Assembly (NCBI GenBank): GCA_021295155.1
Contig: JAJTJC010000035.1
Coordinates: 310,001 to 374,000 of the forward strand
DNA from: Flavobacteriaceae bacterium D16
Lineage (GTDB): Bacteria > Bacteroidota > Bacteroidia > Flavobacteriales > Flavobacteriaceae
Direction: 5' to 3'
DNA: 64,000 nucleotides
Part shown: positions 15,967-24,862 of the stretch, piece by piece
How positions within the stretch are numbered: the first letter of the stretch is position 1
How the letters are laid out: each line of letters starts with the position of its first letter
The notes under the pieces: generated by a model
The model's database searches: none
Seen by the model: the letters and a program-made list of their open reading frames with translations, nothing else
What the model was told of the DNA's origin: nothing
Program-made: the position numbers and the translations under genes

Positions 15967-17178
15967 ATGTCCGTTTCACGCAAGTCCCAGATTGAATTTG
16001 TAGCCCTAATGGCTGCACTTATGTCCATTGCCGCCCTGGCACTGGATGCCTTGCTTCCCGCTCTGGCACCCATAGGAGAAGCGATTCGATCTCGCTCGGC
16101 TTCAGATAACCAATTGCTCATTACACTTTTTTTTCTCGGCCTAGGCATTGGACCCTTAATTTTTGGTCCTATTTCGGATAGTATTGGTCGCAAACCCGTA
16201 GTATATATGGGATTTGGCATGTTTATCCTTGCCAGTATGATCTGCGTTTTTGCAAAAAGCGTCGAAGTCATGGTTATTGGTCGTATTCTCCAGGGAGTTT
16301 CCCTCTCCGCACCTCGTACAATTAGTGTTGCTATGATCAGGGATACCTACAGTGGTGATTATATGGCCCGCGTGATGTCTTTTGTTACTGTGGTGTTCAT
16401 TCTGGTGCCAATTATTGCGCCAGCTTTGGGGAAATATGTTCTGGATCGATTGGGTTGGCAAGCCATATTTCATGTTCAGGTAGGTTTCAGTATTCTGGTA
16501 TGCTGGTGGTTTTGGAAACGACAGCCGGAAACCCTGCTCCCCAGGAATAGAAGTAGTTTCCGGGGGCGCGTGTTTGTAAAGGGATTTAAAGAGTTATTGA
16601 ATTACAGGCAAACTGTGGCCTTCACTTTTATCTGGGGATTTATAACGGGCTCTTTCCTGGTCTATTTGAGCACCTCTCAACAAATCTTTGAACTACAATA
16701 CGGCATGCCAGACGCCTTTCCCTATCTATTTGCAGTCCTTGCTATTACCATAGGGGCAGCTACACTACTCAATGGCGCACTGGTAGTACGGCTTGGAATG
16801 CTCAGATTGGTAACTGCATCCATGATTCTCTATGTGTTGACGTCCATTGTATATATTGCCTTATACTTCAATACGGCCAATCCCCCGGTTATTGTCCTTA
16901 TGCTCTTTTTTGCAGTACAGTTTTTTGCTGTTGGTTTCATTTTTGGAAACCTCAGATCTCTGGCTATGGAACCATTAGGGCATATTGCGGGTATTGGGGC
17001 TGCTATAACCGGTTTTGTCGCAACAGTTATGGCCGTGCCAATTAGTTCTTTCATTGGAAAGTATGTAATTACCTCTGTACTTCCCATGTTTGTAGGTTTC
17101 CTGATTTGCGGTACTATTTCCTGTATCATCCTAGGCTACTTTTATTACAGCAAAAGCGGAATCAGGGATAGGTACTAA
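15967..17178 (+). CDS. MFS drug transporter, Bcr/CflA family
   Basis: 403 residues, 12 predicted membrane helices. The N-terminal half has the drug:H+ antiporter features: 'ALDALLPALAPIGEAI' in helix 1 and motif A 'GPISDSIGRKPVVYMG' between helices 2 and 3, then 'RILQGVSLSAPRTISVAMIRD' (motif C region side). This is the pattern of Bcr/CflA-type exporters, which pump out bicyclomycin, chloramphenicol and similar small molecules. The substrate cannot be told. It converges with the peptidase gene (7-bp gap). Confidence 0.85.
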   Translation: MSVSRKSQIEFVALMAALMSIAALALDALLPALAPIGEAIRSRSASDNQLLITLFFLGLGIGPLIFGPISDSIGRKPVVYMGFGMFILASMICVFAKSVEVMVIGRILQGVSLSAPRTISVAMIRDTYSGDYMARVMSFVTVVFILVPIIAPALGKYVLDRLGWQAIFHVQVGFSILVCWWFWKRQPETLLPRNRSSFRGRVFVKGFKELLNYRQTVAFTFIWGFITGSFLVYLSTSQQIFELQYGMPDAFPYLFAVLAITIGAATLLNGALVVRLGMLRLVTASMILYVLTSIVYIALYFNTANPPVIVLMLFFAVQFFAVGFIFGNLRSLAMEPLGHIAGIGAAITGFVATVMAVPISSFIGKYVITSVLPMFVGFLICGTISCIILGYFYYSKSGIRDRY

Positions 17179-17185
17179 CGCATTG

Positions 17186-18853
17186 TTATTGTCCGGATTC
17201 AATTTGCTTTAACATTCGCATTGCATTTGCTCCGATATTACCATCAGGGTCCAGGGAAACAGCTTTCTTGTAGTACTCTTTCGCTTTTTCGATTGCTCCG
17301 GATTTCCAATAGGCCTCTGCCAGGCTGTCCCAGGCATTTGAGGATTCCGGGAAGAGTTCTGCGGTCATGTTAAAGACGTAAATAGCCTCTTCATATCTTT
17401 TCCCGTTTAGTAGCTCATAACCCGCCTTATTGAACTCCCCTTGAAAGTCAAAGAAACGGTAAGTAGGATCCTGCATCATTCGTATAACCTCAGATTGCAA
17501 CAACTCTATCTTTCCTGTGGTGAATAGTTCTCGAAAATAGTTCATAGGATCGTGAACAAAGCTATCGTCTGAAAAGCCAAGCGCCGCCTCTAAAACCGGA
17601 TCTTCGTTGTTGCGATACTGCTCAAAACTCATATCCACTTTAAGATGAGGAACAGTCCAGTCTGCATTTTCCCATTGGGGTTTATCCTGCCACCACGCAA
17701 ATGACAAATATGCATTTATTTGGGTATTGGGTAATTTTACCGGCCGGTTGTCCCCAAAGAAATTGATGTTCTCTGCGGTGGGTTCTCCCACGAACACAGC
17801 GTTGGTGTAATTACTAAGTTCATTAACCAGGTTCTGGCATGCGGAAAATGTCCTTCTCCCTATAATAACCATGAACTTCCCCGGTTTATTGATCTCTGAT
17901 TTTATGATTCCCGTAACGATGGGTTTGTTTTTATAATTATTGCCACCCCCGTTTAACCTCAGGTCAAGCACAAGTTTATCTACATCATTCTTTTCAATAA
18001 AATCAAAAACCCTGGAATAAAAAGTGGGTATATCCTCCCCTTCCTGATCCTGGATCTGACTATGCCTGACATAGACTGTTTTGGATTCCGGGAGATATTC
18101 ATAATAATAGATCTTATCTAAGTGCTTGAGGTAGAGGGGTGTTGTGCTAAGGTCTCTGGATTCCATCCAGGTATCGCTGGGCACTACCATGCCATACTGC
18201 ATTGGAAAACGTTCCGCCTTTACCGCCTGTACAACTTTTTTAAACTGCTTGCCTTCTTTTTCCAGGGTCAGGCTGATGGTATTTTTAAGTTCCGACATTA
18301 CTCCCTGCGCATGCAAAAATTCCGGGAAGGTCAGGTAATGAATCCCATAGGCTTTTACAAATTGATCATTCTCAGCAGGCACAACTGGCCTCATAAGAGC
18401 TAAAACCGTTTCAATTGGCTTTCCTTCTATTTGAATAAGCCGGGCACCTAAAACATCCTCGTAATCTTTATGTGCCCCCTGTATAAATATGCCGTCATTG
18501 AAATTGTAAAGAACCAATGGCATTTGATGATACGGAATAATCCCTTCCCAATAGCCAAAAACCGTATGCCCATATTGGAAGGAAGAAACAATTCGCGAAA
18601 ATCCTACCAGGATCTCATGTTCCTCCAATTGCGGTATCTGGTTATAAAAGCGGTCTACCGAAGCGTCAAAATCAGCTGCCTTTATTTTTTTGAAAAGAAA
18701 AGGATGATTCTTGTGAATGGTTTCCTGGAGAAAGCGCAGGTCTTCCTGCCATTGCTGTGCAGTGAATTTGGACTGAGCCTGCAAACTAAAAACAAACAGA
18801 AGCATTAGACCCGCTATCAAGGGTCTTAACACTTCGGAAAATGGCGATTTCAT
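17186..18853 (-). CDS. S41-like (C-terminal processing peptidase fold) protein with TPR tail
   Basis: 555 residues with a signal peptide ending near LQAQ. Residues 28-100 form the helical lid ('WQEDLRFLQETIHKNHPF') common in Bacteroidota S41 proteins. A degenerate PDZ follows, then the S41 core: 'DKLVLDLRLNGGGN' (about 295-308), the nucleophile in RRTFSACQNL, and 'AVFVGEPT'. The C-terminus (about 460-555) holds at least two TPR repeats ('AWDSLAEAYWKSGAIEKAKEYYKKAVSLDPD'). The usual S41 Lys is not obvious, so activity is uncertain. Probably periplasmic. Confidence 0.75.
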   Translation of the reverse strand: MKSPFSEVLRPLIAGLMLLFVFSLQAQSKFTAQQWQEDLRFLQETIHKNHPFLFKKIKAADFDASVDRFYNQIPQLEEHEILVGFSRIVSSFQYGHTVFGYWEGIIPYHQMPLVLYNFNDGIFIQGAHKDYEDVLGARLIQIEGKPIETVLALMRPVVPAENDQFVKAYGIHYLTFPEFLHAQGVMSELKNTISLTLEKEGKQFKKVVQAVKAERFPMQYGMVVPSDTWMESRDLSTTPLYLKHLDKIYYYEYLPESKTVYVRHSQIQDQEGEDIPTFYSRVFDFIEKNDVDKLVLDLRLNGGGNNYKNKPIVTGIIKSEINKPGKFMVIIGRRTFSACQNLVNELSNYTNAVFVGEPTAENINFFGDNRPVKLPNTQINAYLSFAWWQDKPQWENADWTVPHLKVDMSFEQYRNNEDPVLEAALGFSDDSFVHDPMNYFRELFTTGKIELLQSEVIRMMQDPTYRFFDFQGEFNKAGYELLNGKRYEEAIYVFNMTAELFPESSNAWDSLAEAYWKSGAIEKAKEYYKKAVSLDPDGNIGANAMRMLKQIESGQ

Positions 18854-18913
18854 CGGGTCAGGTTTTTGATTAATAAGTGATATTACTTGTTATATGACGT
18901 TACCATAGTCCAT

Positions 18914-18947
18914 TTGTTACCCCATATTGATTAAAAATATATATTTG
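18914..18947 (+). promoter_or_regulatory. candidate promoter for the TerC gene
   Basis: TTG at 18914-18916, 23-nt spacer and a consensus TATATTTG at 18940-18947, about 80 bp before the ATG at 19030. Confidence 0.4.
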
Positions 18948-19029
18948 ATGTTCTGTACGCGATCTATATTGGATTGTAATTTACCGCTTTTGATAAACGA
19001 TCCTTATCTTCGCATAAAAATTGCCTTTG

Positions 19030-19980
19030 ATGCTAATTTGGGCAACTTACCTTATTCTTATCGGTATTTTCCTGGCCCTGGACCTGGGAGTCTTCAATCG
19101 GACAGATCACGTTATTCGATCACGAGAAGCGGCTTTGTGGACTTCTTTGTGGGTAAGTGTGGCCCTGGGATTTAGTTTCGTCATCCATTGGCTGTTTTCT
19201 TCCGGGTTAATAGACAATCCTACCGGACTAACTCCGGGTTATGCCGTATTAAAATACATTACGGGTTACCTTATCGAATTATCGCTGAGTGTTGACAATG
19301 TTTTTGTAATTGCTGTAATATTCGGAGCCTTTGGCATTCCGCCGAAATATCAGCACCGGGTTCTTTTTTGGGGTATCCTGGGTGCAATTATCTTTCGCGC
19401 CCTGATGATTCTTTTCGGGGTCACCCTGATAAACCAATTCGACTGGATCATCTATGTCTTTGGCGTCTTTCTGCTGTACACCGCCTTTAAGATGCTTAAG
19501 TCTGAGGAAATAAAATACGATCCGGAAAAGTCCTTTGTGTTCCGGCAAATAAAGAAAATATATCCTTTAACAACTTCTATTAGCGGTAATCAGTTTTTTA
19601 TCAAAAGGATGGGTGTTTCTGCTGCCACCCCACTCTTTATTGCACTAATTGTCATAGAACTCACAGACATTCTTTTTGCACTGGACAGCATCCCGGCGAT
19701 TCTCGCCATAACAGCCGACCCATTCATTGTTTTTAGCTCCAACATCATGGCCATCCTTGGGCTCAGATCCATGTATTTCCTGATTTCCCGTATGCTCGCT
19801 AAATTCCGCTTTATCAATTACAGCCTGGTGATCATCCTGGGTTTTGTAGGTATCAAGATGTTAATTTCACGCTATGTTCACTTCCCGGAATGGCTCTCCC
19901 TGTCTGTGATTTTAGCATCTCTCATAGGGGGCATTCTTGCTTCAATTTTTATACCGGAGCGCAAGGAATCAGAGGAATAG
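19030..19980 (+). CDS. TerC/Alx-family integral membrane protein
   Basis: 316 residues from the ATG at 19030 (MLIWATYLILIG). About nine helices. The hallmark acidic motifs are present: 'ELSLSVDNVFVIAVIFGAFGIPPKYQHRVLFWGILGAI' is split across helices 3-4 and 'ELTDILFALDSIPAILAIT' in the second half repeats the pattern. TerC/Alx proteins are linked to tellurite resistance in one case and, in E. coli Alx and B. subtilis relatives, to manganese export and metal loading of secreted proteins. Monocistronic. Confidence 0.9.
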   Translation: MLIWATYLILIGIFLALDLGVFNRTDHVIRSREAALWTSLWVSVALGFSFVIHWLFSSGLIDNPTGLTPGYAVLKYITGYLIELSLSVDNVFVIAVIFGAFGIPPKYQHRVLFWGILGAIIFRALMILFGVTLINQFDWIIYVFGVFLLYTAFKMLKSEEIKYDPEKSFVFRQIKKIYPLTTSISGNQFFIKRMGVSAATPLFIALIVIELTDILFALDSIPAILAITADPFIVFSSNIMAILGLRSMYFLISRMLAKFRFINYSLVIILGFVGIKMLISRYVHFPEWLSLSVILASLIGGILASIFIPERKESEE

Positions 19981-20060
19981 CTTTAACAATACTTTGGGTA
20001 TGATAGTGGGCTATACTCAGTATGTTTGAATTAACTCAGGGTCGATATCAATATTATTCC

Positions 20061-20567
20061 ATGCGAATTCGTATTTACATCCTTTTCTTGTTGACAGGGC
20101 TGCCTGTCATTTCAGGCGCACAAGACAATCTGGTTCTTAAAGAGATCAGCTTCATTTTTGATTATAAGGAGGTGTCCGGAACCATTGGAGATTTTCGTTC
20201 TTCATCCATAGTGGATGTGGATGAACCAAAGAACTCCTATTTCGAAGGGTCAGTAAGTGTTGCTAGTTTAAAAACCGGGAATTTTCTCAGGGACTGGGCC
20301 ATCAAGGGCCGCAAATATTTTAATGAAGATCAATACCCAAGGATTCTTTTCAGGAGTACTGAAGTTTCCAGCACGGCGGACGGGTTAAAGGTAACAGGCC
20401 TTTTAACCATGAAAGGGAACACCAACCCCCTGGTCATTCACTTTAAAATGAACGAAGCGGGCCTCATTGGACAGGCTGAATTATTCACCTCAGACTACGG
20501 CATATCGATAAAAAAGGAACGCGCTGAAAACAAGGTCTTGGTCACGCTTGAATTTCAGACCGAATAA
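20061..20567 (+). CDS. YceI-family periplasmic protein
   Basis: 168 residues from the ATG at 20061 (MRIRIYILFLLTG), which gives a proper signal peptide ending at GAQ. The remainder is a lipocalin-like beta-barrel of the YceI family: 'FEGSVSVASLKTGNFLRDWAIKGRKYFNEDQYPRI' split around the helix, 'GLLTMKGNTNPLVI' and the closing strand. YceI proteins bind isoprenoid or fatty lipids in the periplasm. It converges on the type III PKS operon with a 3-bp gap; a lipid-binding protein beside a lipid-making operon is suggestive but the strands differ. Confidence 0.8.
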   Translation: MRIRIYILFLLTGLPVISGAQDNLVLKEISFIFDYKEVSGTIGDFRSSSIVDVDEPKNSYFEGSVSVASLKTGNFLRDWAIKGRKYFNEDQYPRILFRSTEVSSTADGLKVTGLLTMKGNTNPLVIHFKMNEAGLIGQAELFTSDYGISIKKERAENKVLVTLEFQTE

Positions 20568-20570
20568 CGA

Positions 20571-21014
20571 TCAAATACGCTTCCTGAACAGTGTTTTGTA
20601 AATCTTGTAAACTACCCAGTTCCCCAATGGGAAATACAGGGCAAAAAAAAGGGCCATGCCCAAGCTGAAATTGCGCACCCCAAAATATTGATCCATTAAA
20701 TTATCCGGGTAGGCATAAGATGTCTCCAGGAGGTACCCTCCAAATTCAAGTAATCCCATAGCCACCAGACCGTAAGCGTACTGTTTAAAAAAAGGATAAT
20801 TGCGCAATACCAGTGAAATGGGGACCATATAGAGCAGGTAAACCGTAATGACCTGCCACCAATAGGTAAAGCGGGCAATTTCAAGAGTTTTACCTACTTC
20901 ATTCATGCCTAAACCCCAGGCAAAATAAACGAATACATAAACAGATAATAGCCTCTTATCTACCCAGAGACGTTCTCGTATCCATGTTATAAGGGAATAA
21001 TCTTCGGGAAGCAT
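20571..21014 (-). CDS. membrane protein at the end of the type III PKS operon
   Basis: 147 residues with four hydrophobic segments (about 22-38, 53-70, 80-98, 117-137). No family is recognised. The start overlaps the ACP stop by one base, so it is translated with the operon. Position suggests a role in placing or modifying the lipid product at the membrane; there is no catalytic motif to prove it. Confidence 0.7.
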   Translation of the reverse strand: MLPEDYSLITWIRERLWVDKRLLSVYVFVYFAWGLGMNEVGKTLEIARFTYWWQVITVYLLYMVPISLVLRNYPFFKQYAYGLVAMGLLEFGGYLLETSYAYPDNLMDQYFGVRNFSLGMALFFALYFPLGNWVVYKIYKTLFRKRI

Positions 21015-21268
21015 CAGTCCTTTCCTTCCAATTTAGCATTGATTATGGCTAATGCATCTGATACCGTCTGCATTTTTTCCATATCCTCGTTTTCCAGGAC
21101 AATATCGAAAGCATCTTCTACATCGAGTATGATATCTACTAAATTCGCTGAATTGATATTCAGCTCATTGATGAAGTGACTCTCTTCTTTAATCTCCGAT
21201 ACGGAAACATCTTCCGGCAGGTAGGGCTTTATGATTTCCTGGAGCTGTGTATAGTGATCTGAAGGCAT
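21014..21268 (-). CDS. dedicated acyl carrier protein
   Basis: 84 residues, acidic, four-helix ACP pattern. The phosphopantetheine serine is Ser40 in INELNINSANLVDIIL; the usual Asp of the DSL motif is replaced by Asn and the following Leu by Ala. Such DSL changes are seen in secondary-metabolism carrier proteins. It sits between KS and the membrane protein with one-base overlaps at both ends and would carry the growing acyl chain for this operon rather than for housekeeping FAS. Confidence 0.85.
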   Translation of the reverse strand: MPSDHYTQLQEIIKPYLPEDVSVSEIKEESHFINELNINSANLVDIILDVEDAFDIVLENEDMEKMQTVSDALAIINAKLEGKD

Positions 21269-22548
21269 TAGCGTTGCGCGTTATAGTCGCTAAAAATAAT
21301 ACAAGCATTTACATCACCAAAGCCAAAACTCGCTTTTGCAATTATTTTAGGAGAATACGGCAAGCTTTGGATTGGCACTTTTTCCGATGCAATAATTTTT
21401 GATATCTCCGGATGCAGGTCTTCACAGTTTACATTTGCAAAGATCTGCTGATCCCTGAATTGCAAGATAGCTCCTATGCTTTCCAGGCTACCGCTGGCCG
21501 CAAGACAATGGCCCATATGGCCTTTAAACGCATTTATAAAGGGAAAATCGGCACCTTTTAGGCCAAGGGCAGCACTCCAGTTTTGAATTTCTACAGCATC
21601 CTTGGAGGTTGCCGTTAGGTGTCCATTGATTACATCTATACTTTCTGCCTTTATGCCTGCACTATGTACCGCTTGCCCAATACAGCGTTGCACTGCAGTA
21701 CTATTCGGGGAAGTCATGCTGCCCCCGCTTCTATGTCCGCCACTGTTGACAAACCCTCCCAGTATTTCAGCATAGATCCTTACTCCTCTGGAAAGGGCCG
21801 ATTCCAGTGATTCTACCACAAGTGCCCCTGCCCCACTTCCCGGGACAAATCCAGATGCCGTGGCGCTCATTGGCCTGCTCGCTTTTTCCGGGTCTGAATT
21901 GTATTTTCTGGGGAGTATCCTCATGGCATCAAAGCCTCCCCAAACATAGGGCCCACTATCACTGGCACTTCCAACCAATATACGTTCAGCCTTACCTGCC
22001 TGAATTCGATCATAGGCCATTATCAGACCTTCAGTTCCTGTAGTACAGGCCGAGGAGTTGGTAGTTACCTGATTTCCACAACCCATTCTACCGCCCAAAT
22101 AGGCACTAATACCACTGGCCATTGTCTGGATAACGGTTGTGCTTCCCAGGCGCCTGACTTCTTGTTGATCTACTTTGTAAATGGCCTCTCGAAACTTATC
22201 TACCCCCAGTATCCCAGCGCCGAAAAGGATACCACTATCCCAGTCGGGTTCATCTTCCTGATGGACAGACAAACCTGCATCATTCCAGGCATCGCATCCA
22301 GCTATAACCCCATAAATCAAGCCTGTAGCATTTAGATTTCTGAGCTCTAAGGGGGTAAAGTAATTATTTAATAAATTATTATTAATAACTGGTTTACCAG
22401 CTATTTGACATCCAAATTTAAGTTCAGCTAATTCAGGATGAAACCGTATTCCACTAATGCCGTCCTGCAAGGCTTTCGAAAAGCGCTCCAGGTCATTCCC
22501 AATCGGGGAACACACTCCCATACCCGTGATGACCACTCTTCTATCCAT
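21268..22548 (-). CDS. beta-ketoacyl-ACP synthase, KAS II-like, with divergent active-site loops
   Basis: 426 residues, full thiolase fold. Catalytic Cys168 lies in TTNSSACTTGTEGL, His310 in NGHLTATSKD and His347 in FKGHMGHCLAASG, with Lys342 before it, so the Cys-His-His set is complete. The first His loop differs from the canonical NAHGTST (NGHLTAT here), and the second loop has AAS instead of GAA, which points to a specialised substrate. It extends acyl-ACP with malonyl-ACP. It overlaps the dehydratase gene by 8 nt and the ACP gene by 1 nt. Confidence 0.85.
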   Translation of the reverse strand: MDRRVVITGMGVCSPIGNDLERFSKALQDGISGIRFHPELAELKFGCQIAGKPVINNNLLNNYFTPLELRNLNATGLIYGVIAGCDAWNDAGLSVHQEDEPDWDSGILFGAGILGVDKFREAIYKVDQQEVRRLGSTTVIQTMASGISAYLGGRMGCGNQVTTNSSACTTGTEGLIMAYDRIQAGKAERILVGSASDSGPYVWGGFDAMRILPRKYNSDPEKASRPMSATASGFVPGSGAGALVVESLESALSRGVRIYAEILGGFVNSGGHRSGGSMTSPNSTAVQRCIGQAVHSAGIKAESIDVINGHLTATSKDAVEIQNWSAALGLKGADFPFINAFKGHMGHCLAASGSLESIGAILQFRDQQIFANVNCEDLHPEISKIIASEKVPIQSLPYSPKIIAKASFGFGDVNACIIFSDYNAQR

Positions 22549-22987
22549 TGCCCTTATTCGTTAACATGCCAGCTAATTCCCCTTTGCAGACCAATTGGTT
22601 TTTTTCATTATAAAGGAAGACCTTGCACTTTAATTTTTGGAATCTAAAGTAGATTTTCTCCGACTTTACCCTAACCGTCTCACCTGGAAATACCGGAAGT
22701 AGAAATTCCATATGGGAACTGCTAAAAGCAACCTGAGCTCCGGCATCATCCTTTTCATTTTTGATTAAGAATATCCCAAGACAAACCAGGCCTATTTGGG
22801 CACAACATTCTGTCAATATTACACCCGGTGTGACCGGGAAAGATTTGAAGTGCCCCTGATAAAATGAATGATCTTCCGAAAAGGTATAAACGCCTATGAC
22901 CCCGTTCTCATCAACATGGTCTAAGCGGTCTACAAAAAGAAAGGGCTTTGAATACGGTAATTGATTGATAATTTCCTGAAAATCCAT
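22541..22987 (-). CDS. FabZ-like 3-hydroxyacyl-ACP dehydratase
   Basis: 148 residues with a hot-dog fold. The active-site helix reads FYQGHFKSFPVTPGVILTE: His46 and Glu60 match the catalytic pair of FabZ/FabA. Length is usual for FabZ. It removes water from 3-hydroxyacyl-ACP in the fatty-acid cycle. It lies between the reductase (5-bp gap) and KS (8-bp overlap). It is distinct from the housekeeping FabZ, normally fused or linked to lpx genes in this phylum. Confidence 0.85.
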   Translation of the reverse strand: MDFQEIINQLPYSKPFLFVDRLDHVDENGVIGVYTFSEDHSFYQGHFKSFPVTPGVILTECCAQIGLVCLGIFLIKNEKDDAGAQVAFSSSHMEFLLPVFPGETVRVKSEKIYFRFQKLKCKVFLYNEKNQLVCKGELAGMLTNKGNG

Positions 22988-22992
22988 AACTA

Positions 22993-23793
22993 CTATCTCA
23001 AGCTTTCCCCTCCATCTGCTTTTATTACGGTACCTGTTATCCAGGAGGCCTCCTTCCGTGAGAGCAGATACACCACATTAGCTATATCTTCTGGCAGAGT
23101 TATCCGTTGGTTGGGATTGCGTTTCTTTGCGGCTTTGATCAGCTTTTCACTGCCCGGGATCATCCTTAGGGAGGGAGTTTCGGTGACCCCTGCCTGAATA
23201 CAGTTCGATCTTATTCCTAAAGGAGCAAACTCCACCGCCATTTGCCTTACCAGGGATTCCAGGGTTGCTTTTGCTGCTGAAACCGCACCGTATCCTTCCC
23301 ATACCTTGGTGTTTCCTTCACTGGTGAAAGCTAAAACCCGGGTATCTGTATCCAAGAGTTTAGCCCCTAGTAAATCCCTTACCCAATCATATAAACTAAA
23401 AGCCATCGCATTTAAAGTGAGTTGCAGGTCGGCTATGCCCAGACTACCCAATTCAGTGCCCATAGGTTTCAGGTTGCCCTTGGCGATACTGTGGACAACT
23501 ACACTGATCTTTTGCTGGTCCTTAAGGCTATCTGCAAGCTGTGCAATCAATTCCTTTCTGTTTGCTTCCTGAATGGCATCCTGATTGAAATTGATAAGTG
23601 GACACCCCTTTGCTTTTATGTTTTCAAATTCATCCAGAATACGCGGCATTTCCTTCTTTCTATCCCGGTGTACAAGGAGCAATCCATATCCTTCCTGAGC
23701 CATTTTCCTCGCTGTAGCAAGTCCCAGGCCTGAGCTTGCACCCAGAATCAGGCACCAGGCCTGATTCCCAGATGATTGATTAGCTATTGTCAT
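22993..23793 (-). CDS. SDR, enoyl-ACP-reductase (FabI)-like
   Basis: 266 residues from the ATG at 23793, 13 bp after the PKS stop; a longer frame to 23850 would overlap the PKS and is less likely. GASSGLG (18-24) binds NAD(P); 'VVHSIA' (99-104) and a Tyr168-x6-Lys175 spacing follow the FabI pattern rather than the usual Tyr-x3-Lys of SDRs. The end, 'DIANVVYLLSRKEASWITGTVIKADGG', is typical of FabI/FabG. It likely reduces enoyl-ACP (or ketoacyl-ACP). With KS, ACP and dehydratase it makes a nearly complete private elongation set, though no separate ketoreductase is visible. Confidence 0.8.
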   Translation of the reverse strand: MTIANQSSGNQAWCLILGASSGLGLATARKMAQEGYGLLLVHRDRKKEMPRILDEFENIKAKGCPLINFNQDAIQEANRKELIAQLADSLKDQQKISVVVHSIAKGNLKPMGTELGSLGIADLQLTLNAMAFSLYDWVRDLLGAKLLDTDTRVLAFTSEGNTKVWEGYGAVSAAKATLESLVRQMAVEFAPLGIRSNCIQAGVTETPSLRMIPGSEKLIKAAKKRNPNQRITLPEDIANVVYLLSRKEASWITGTVIKADGGESLR

Positions 23794-23806
23794 ATTTGCA
23801 TGTATT

Positions 23807-24862
23807 TTACCATTCGATAAGGACCCGTTGCGCGGAGAAACCAGGGCCAAAACTAAGGATCAATCCCTGATCTCCTTTATCAATTTGCCTATTTAAAAAG
23901 CGTTCTAAAACGTACAGTACCGTCACACTGCTCATGTTTCCATACAGGCGCAGTGTTTCTTTAGTATCGTCTATATTCTTCCCTAATTTTCCGAAAAGAG
24001 ATTCAACGGTTTGCACGATTTTCCTTCCTCCCGGATGAAAAATAAGGTGATCTACATGTTCTATTTGAGTTTGGTGTTTTTCTAGGAATGGATGTATTAT
24101 TCCCGGAAAATGATTGGCTATGGTTGCTGGTACGGCCGGATCCAGGATCATTTTCAGTCCTGTATTGGTAAGGTCGAAGCCCATCAAATGGGTAGCATCA
24201 TTAAAATGATACATTTCCTCTCCCAACACACGCGGGCCCTCAGCTGCAGGGTCCGAGCTCATCAGCACACAGGCAGCCCCATCCCCGAAAATAGCTGCAC
24301 TTACCATATTCGCCATGGAGAAATCATTCAATTGAAAAGTAGCCGTTGGGCTTTCTACAGCAATAATAGCAGCCTTTTTTCCAGGTTGTGCTTTAAGAAA
24401 TTGCGTTGCATAAATAATTCCGGAAACACCAGCAGCACAACCCATTTCAGTTACCGGAAGCCTTATTATATCCTGACGTAAATTCAGCTCATTAATGAGA
24501 TAAGCATCCAGGGAAGGTATCATGATTCCGGTACAACTCACGGTAATAATAAAATCCAGGTCCTGAGAGTTCCAAGCAGCTTGGTCCAAAGCCTTTTTCA
24601 ACACACTGGTTCCTAACTTTTTAGCTTCCCTGGAATAGATAGCATTTTTATCCTCAAAGCTGGTTGCGGTAAAGACTTCCTTAATATCCATTATTCCATA
24701 GCGCTTATCTACCCCGGCACCTTCAAAAATTTTGATTACTTTTCTCTGAAACCTTTCTTCCTGCCCATTAAGCCAAAAGGAAACAACAGGGAGTATTTCC
24801 TCTGTTTTACGGGAATATTCAGGAAGTTGCTTGGCAACGGTAACAATTCTGGCTTCAGTCAT
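23807..24862 (-). CDS. type III polyketide synthase (chalcone/alkylresorcinol synthase family)
   Basis: 351 residues. The Cys-His-Asn triad is complete: Cys142 in VTEMGCAAGVSG, His276 in IFHPGGRK, Asn309 in YGNMSSVTVL; the final GFGPG-type loop reads SFGPGFSAQRV. Type III PKSs use acyl thioesters as starters and malonyl-CoA extenders and release pyrones, resorcinols or phloroglucinols. The neighbours (methyltransferase, flavoprotein) match the layout of the S. griseus srsABC phenolic-lipid operon, and the FAS-like genes suggest an ACP-bound fatty starter. It overlaps the methyltransferase by 8 nt. Confidence 0.92.
   Translation of the reverse strand: MTEARIVTVAKQLPEYSRKTEEILPVVSFWLNGQEERFQRKVIKIFEGAGVDKRYGIMDIKEVFTATSFEDKNAIYSREAKKLGTSVLKKALDQAAWNSQDLDFIITVSCTGIMIPSLDAYLINELNLRQDIIRLPVTEMGCAAGVSGIIYATQFLKAQPGKKAAIIAVESPTATFQLNDFSMANMVSAAIFGDGAACVLMSSDPAAEGPRVLGEEMYHFNDATHLMGFDLTNTGLKMILDPAVPATIANHFPGIIHPFLEKHQTQIEHVDHLIFHPGGRKIVQTVESLFGKLGKNIDDTKETLRLYGNMSSVTVLYVLERFLNRQIDKGDQGLILSFGPGFSAQRVLIEW

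Noticed and set aside
18927-19175. 82-aa ORF overlapping the TerC start
   Set aside because: It is a frame shadow of the terC coding sequence with no domain.
23794-23850. Longer start of the FabI-like SDR
   Set aside because: It would overlap the PKS end by 44 nt and adds no recognisable domain; the ATG at 23793 fits the operon spacing.
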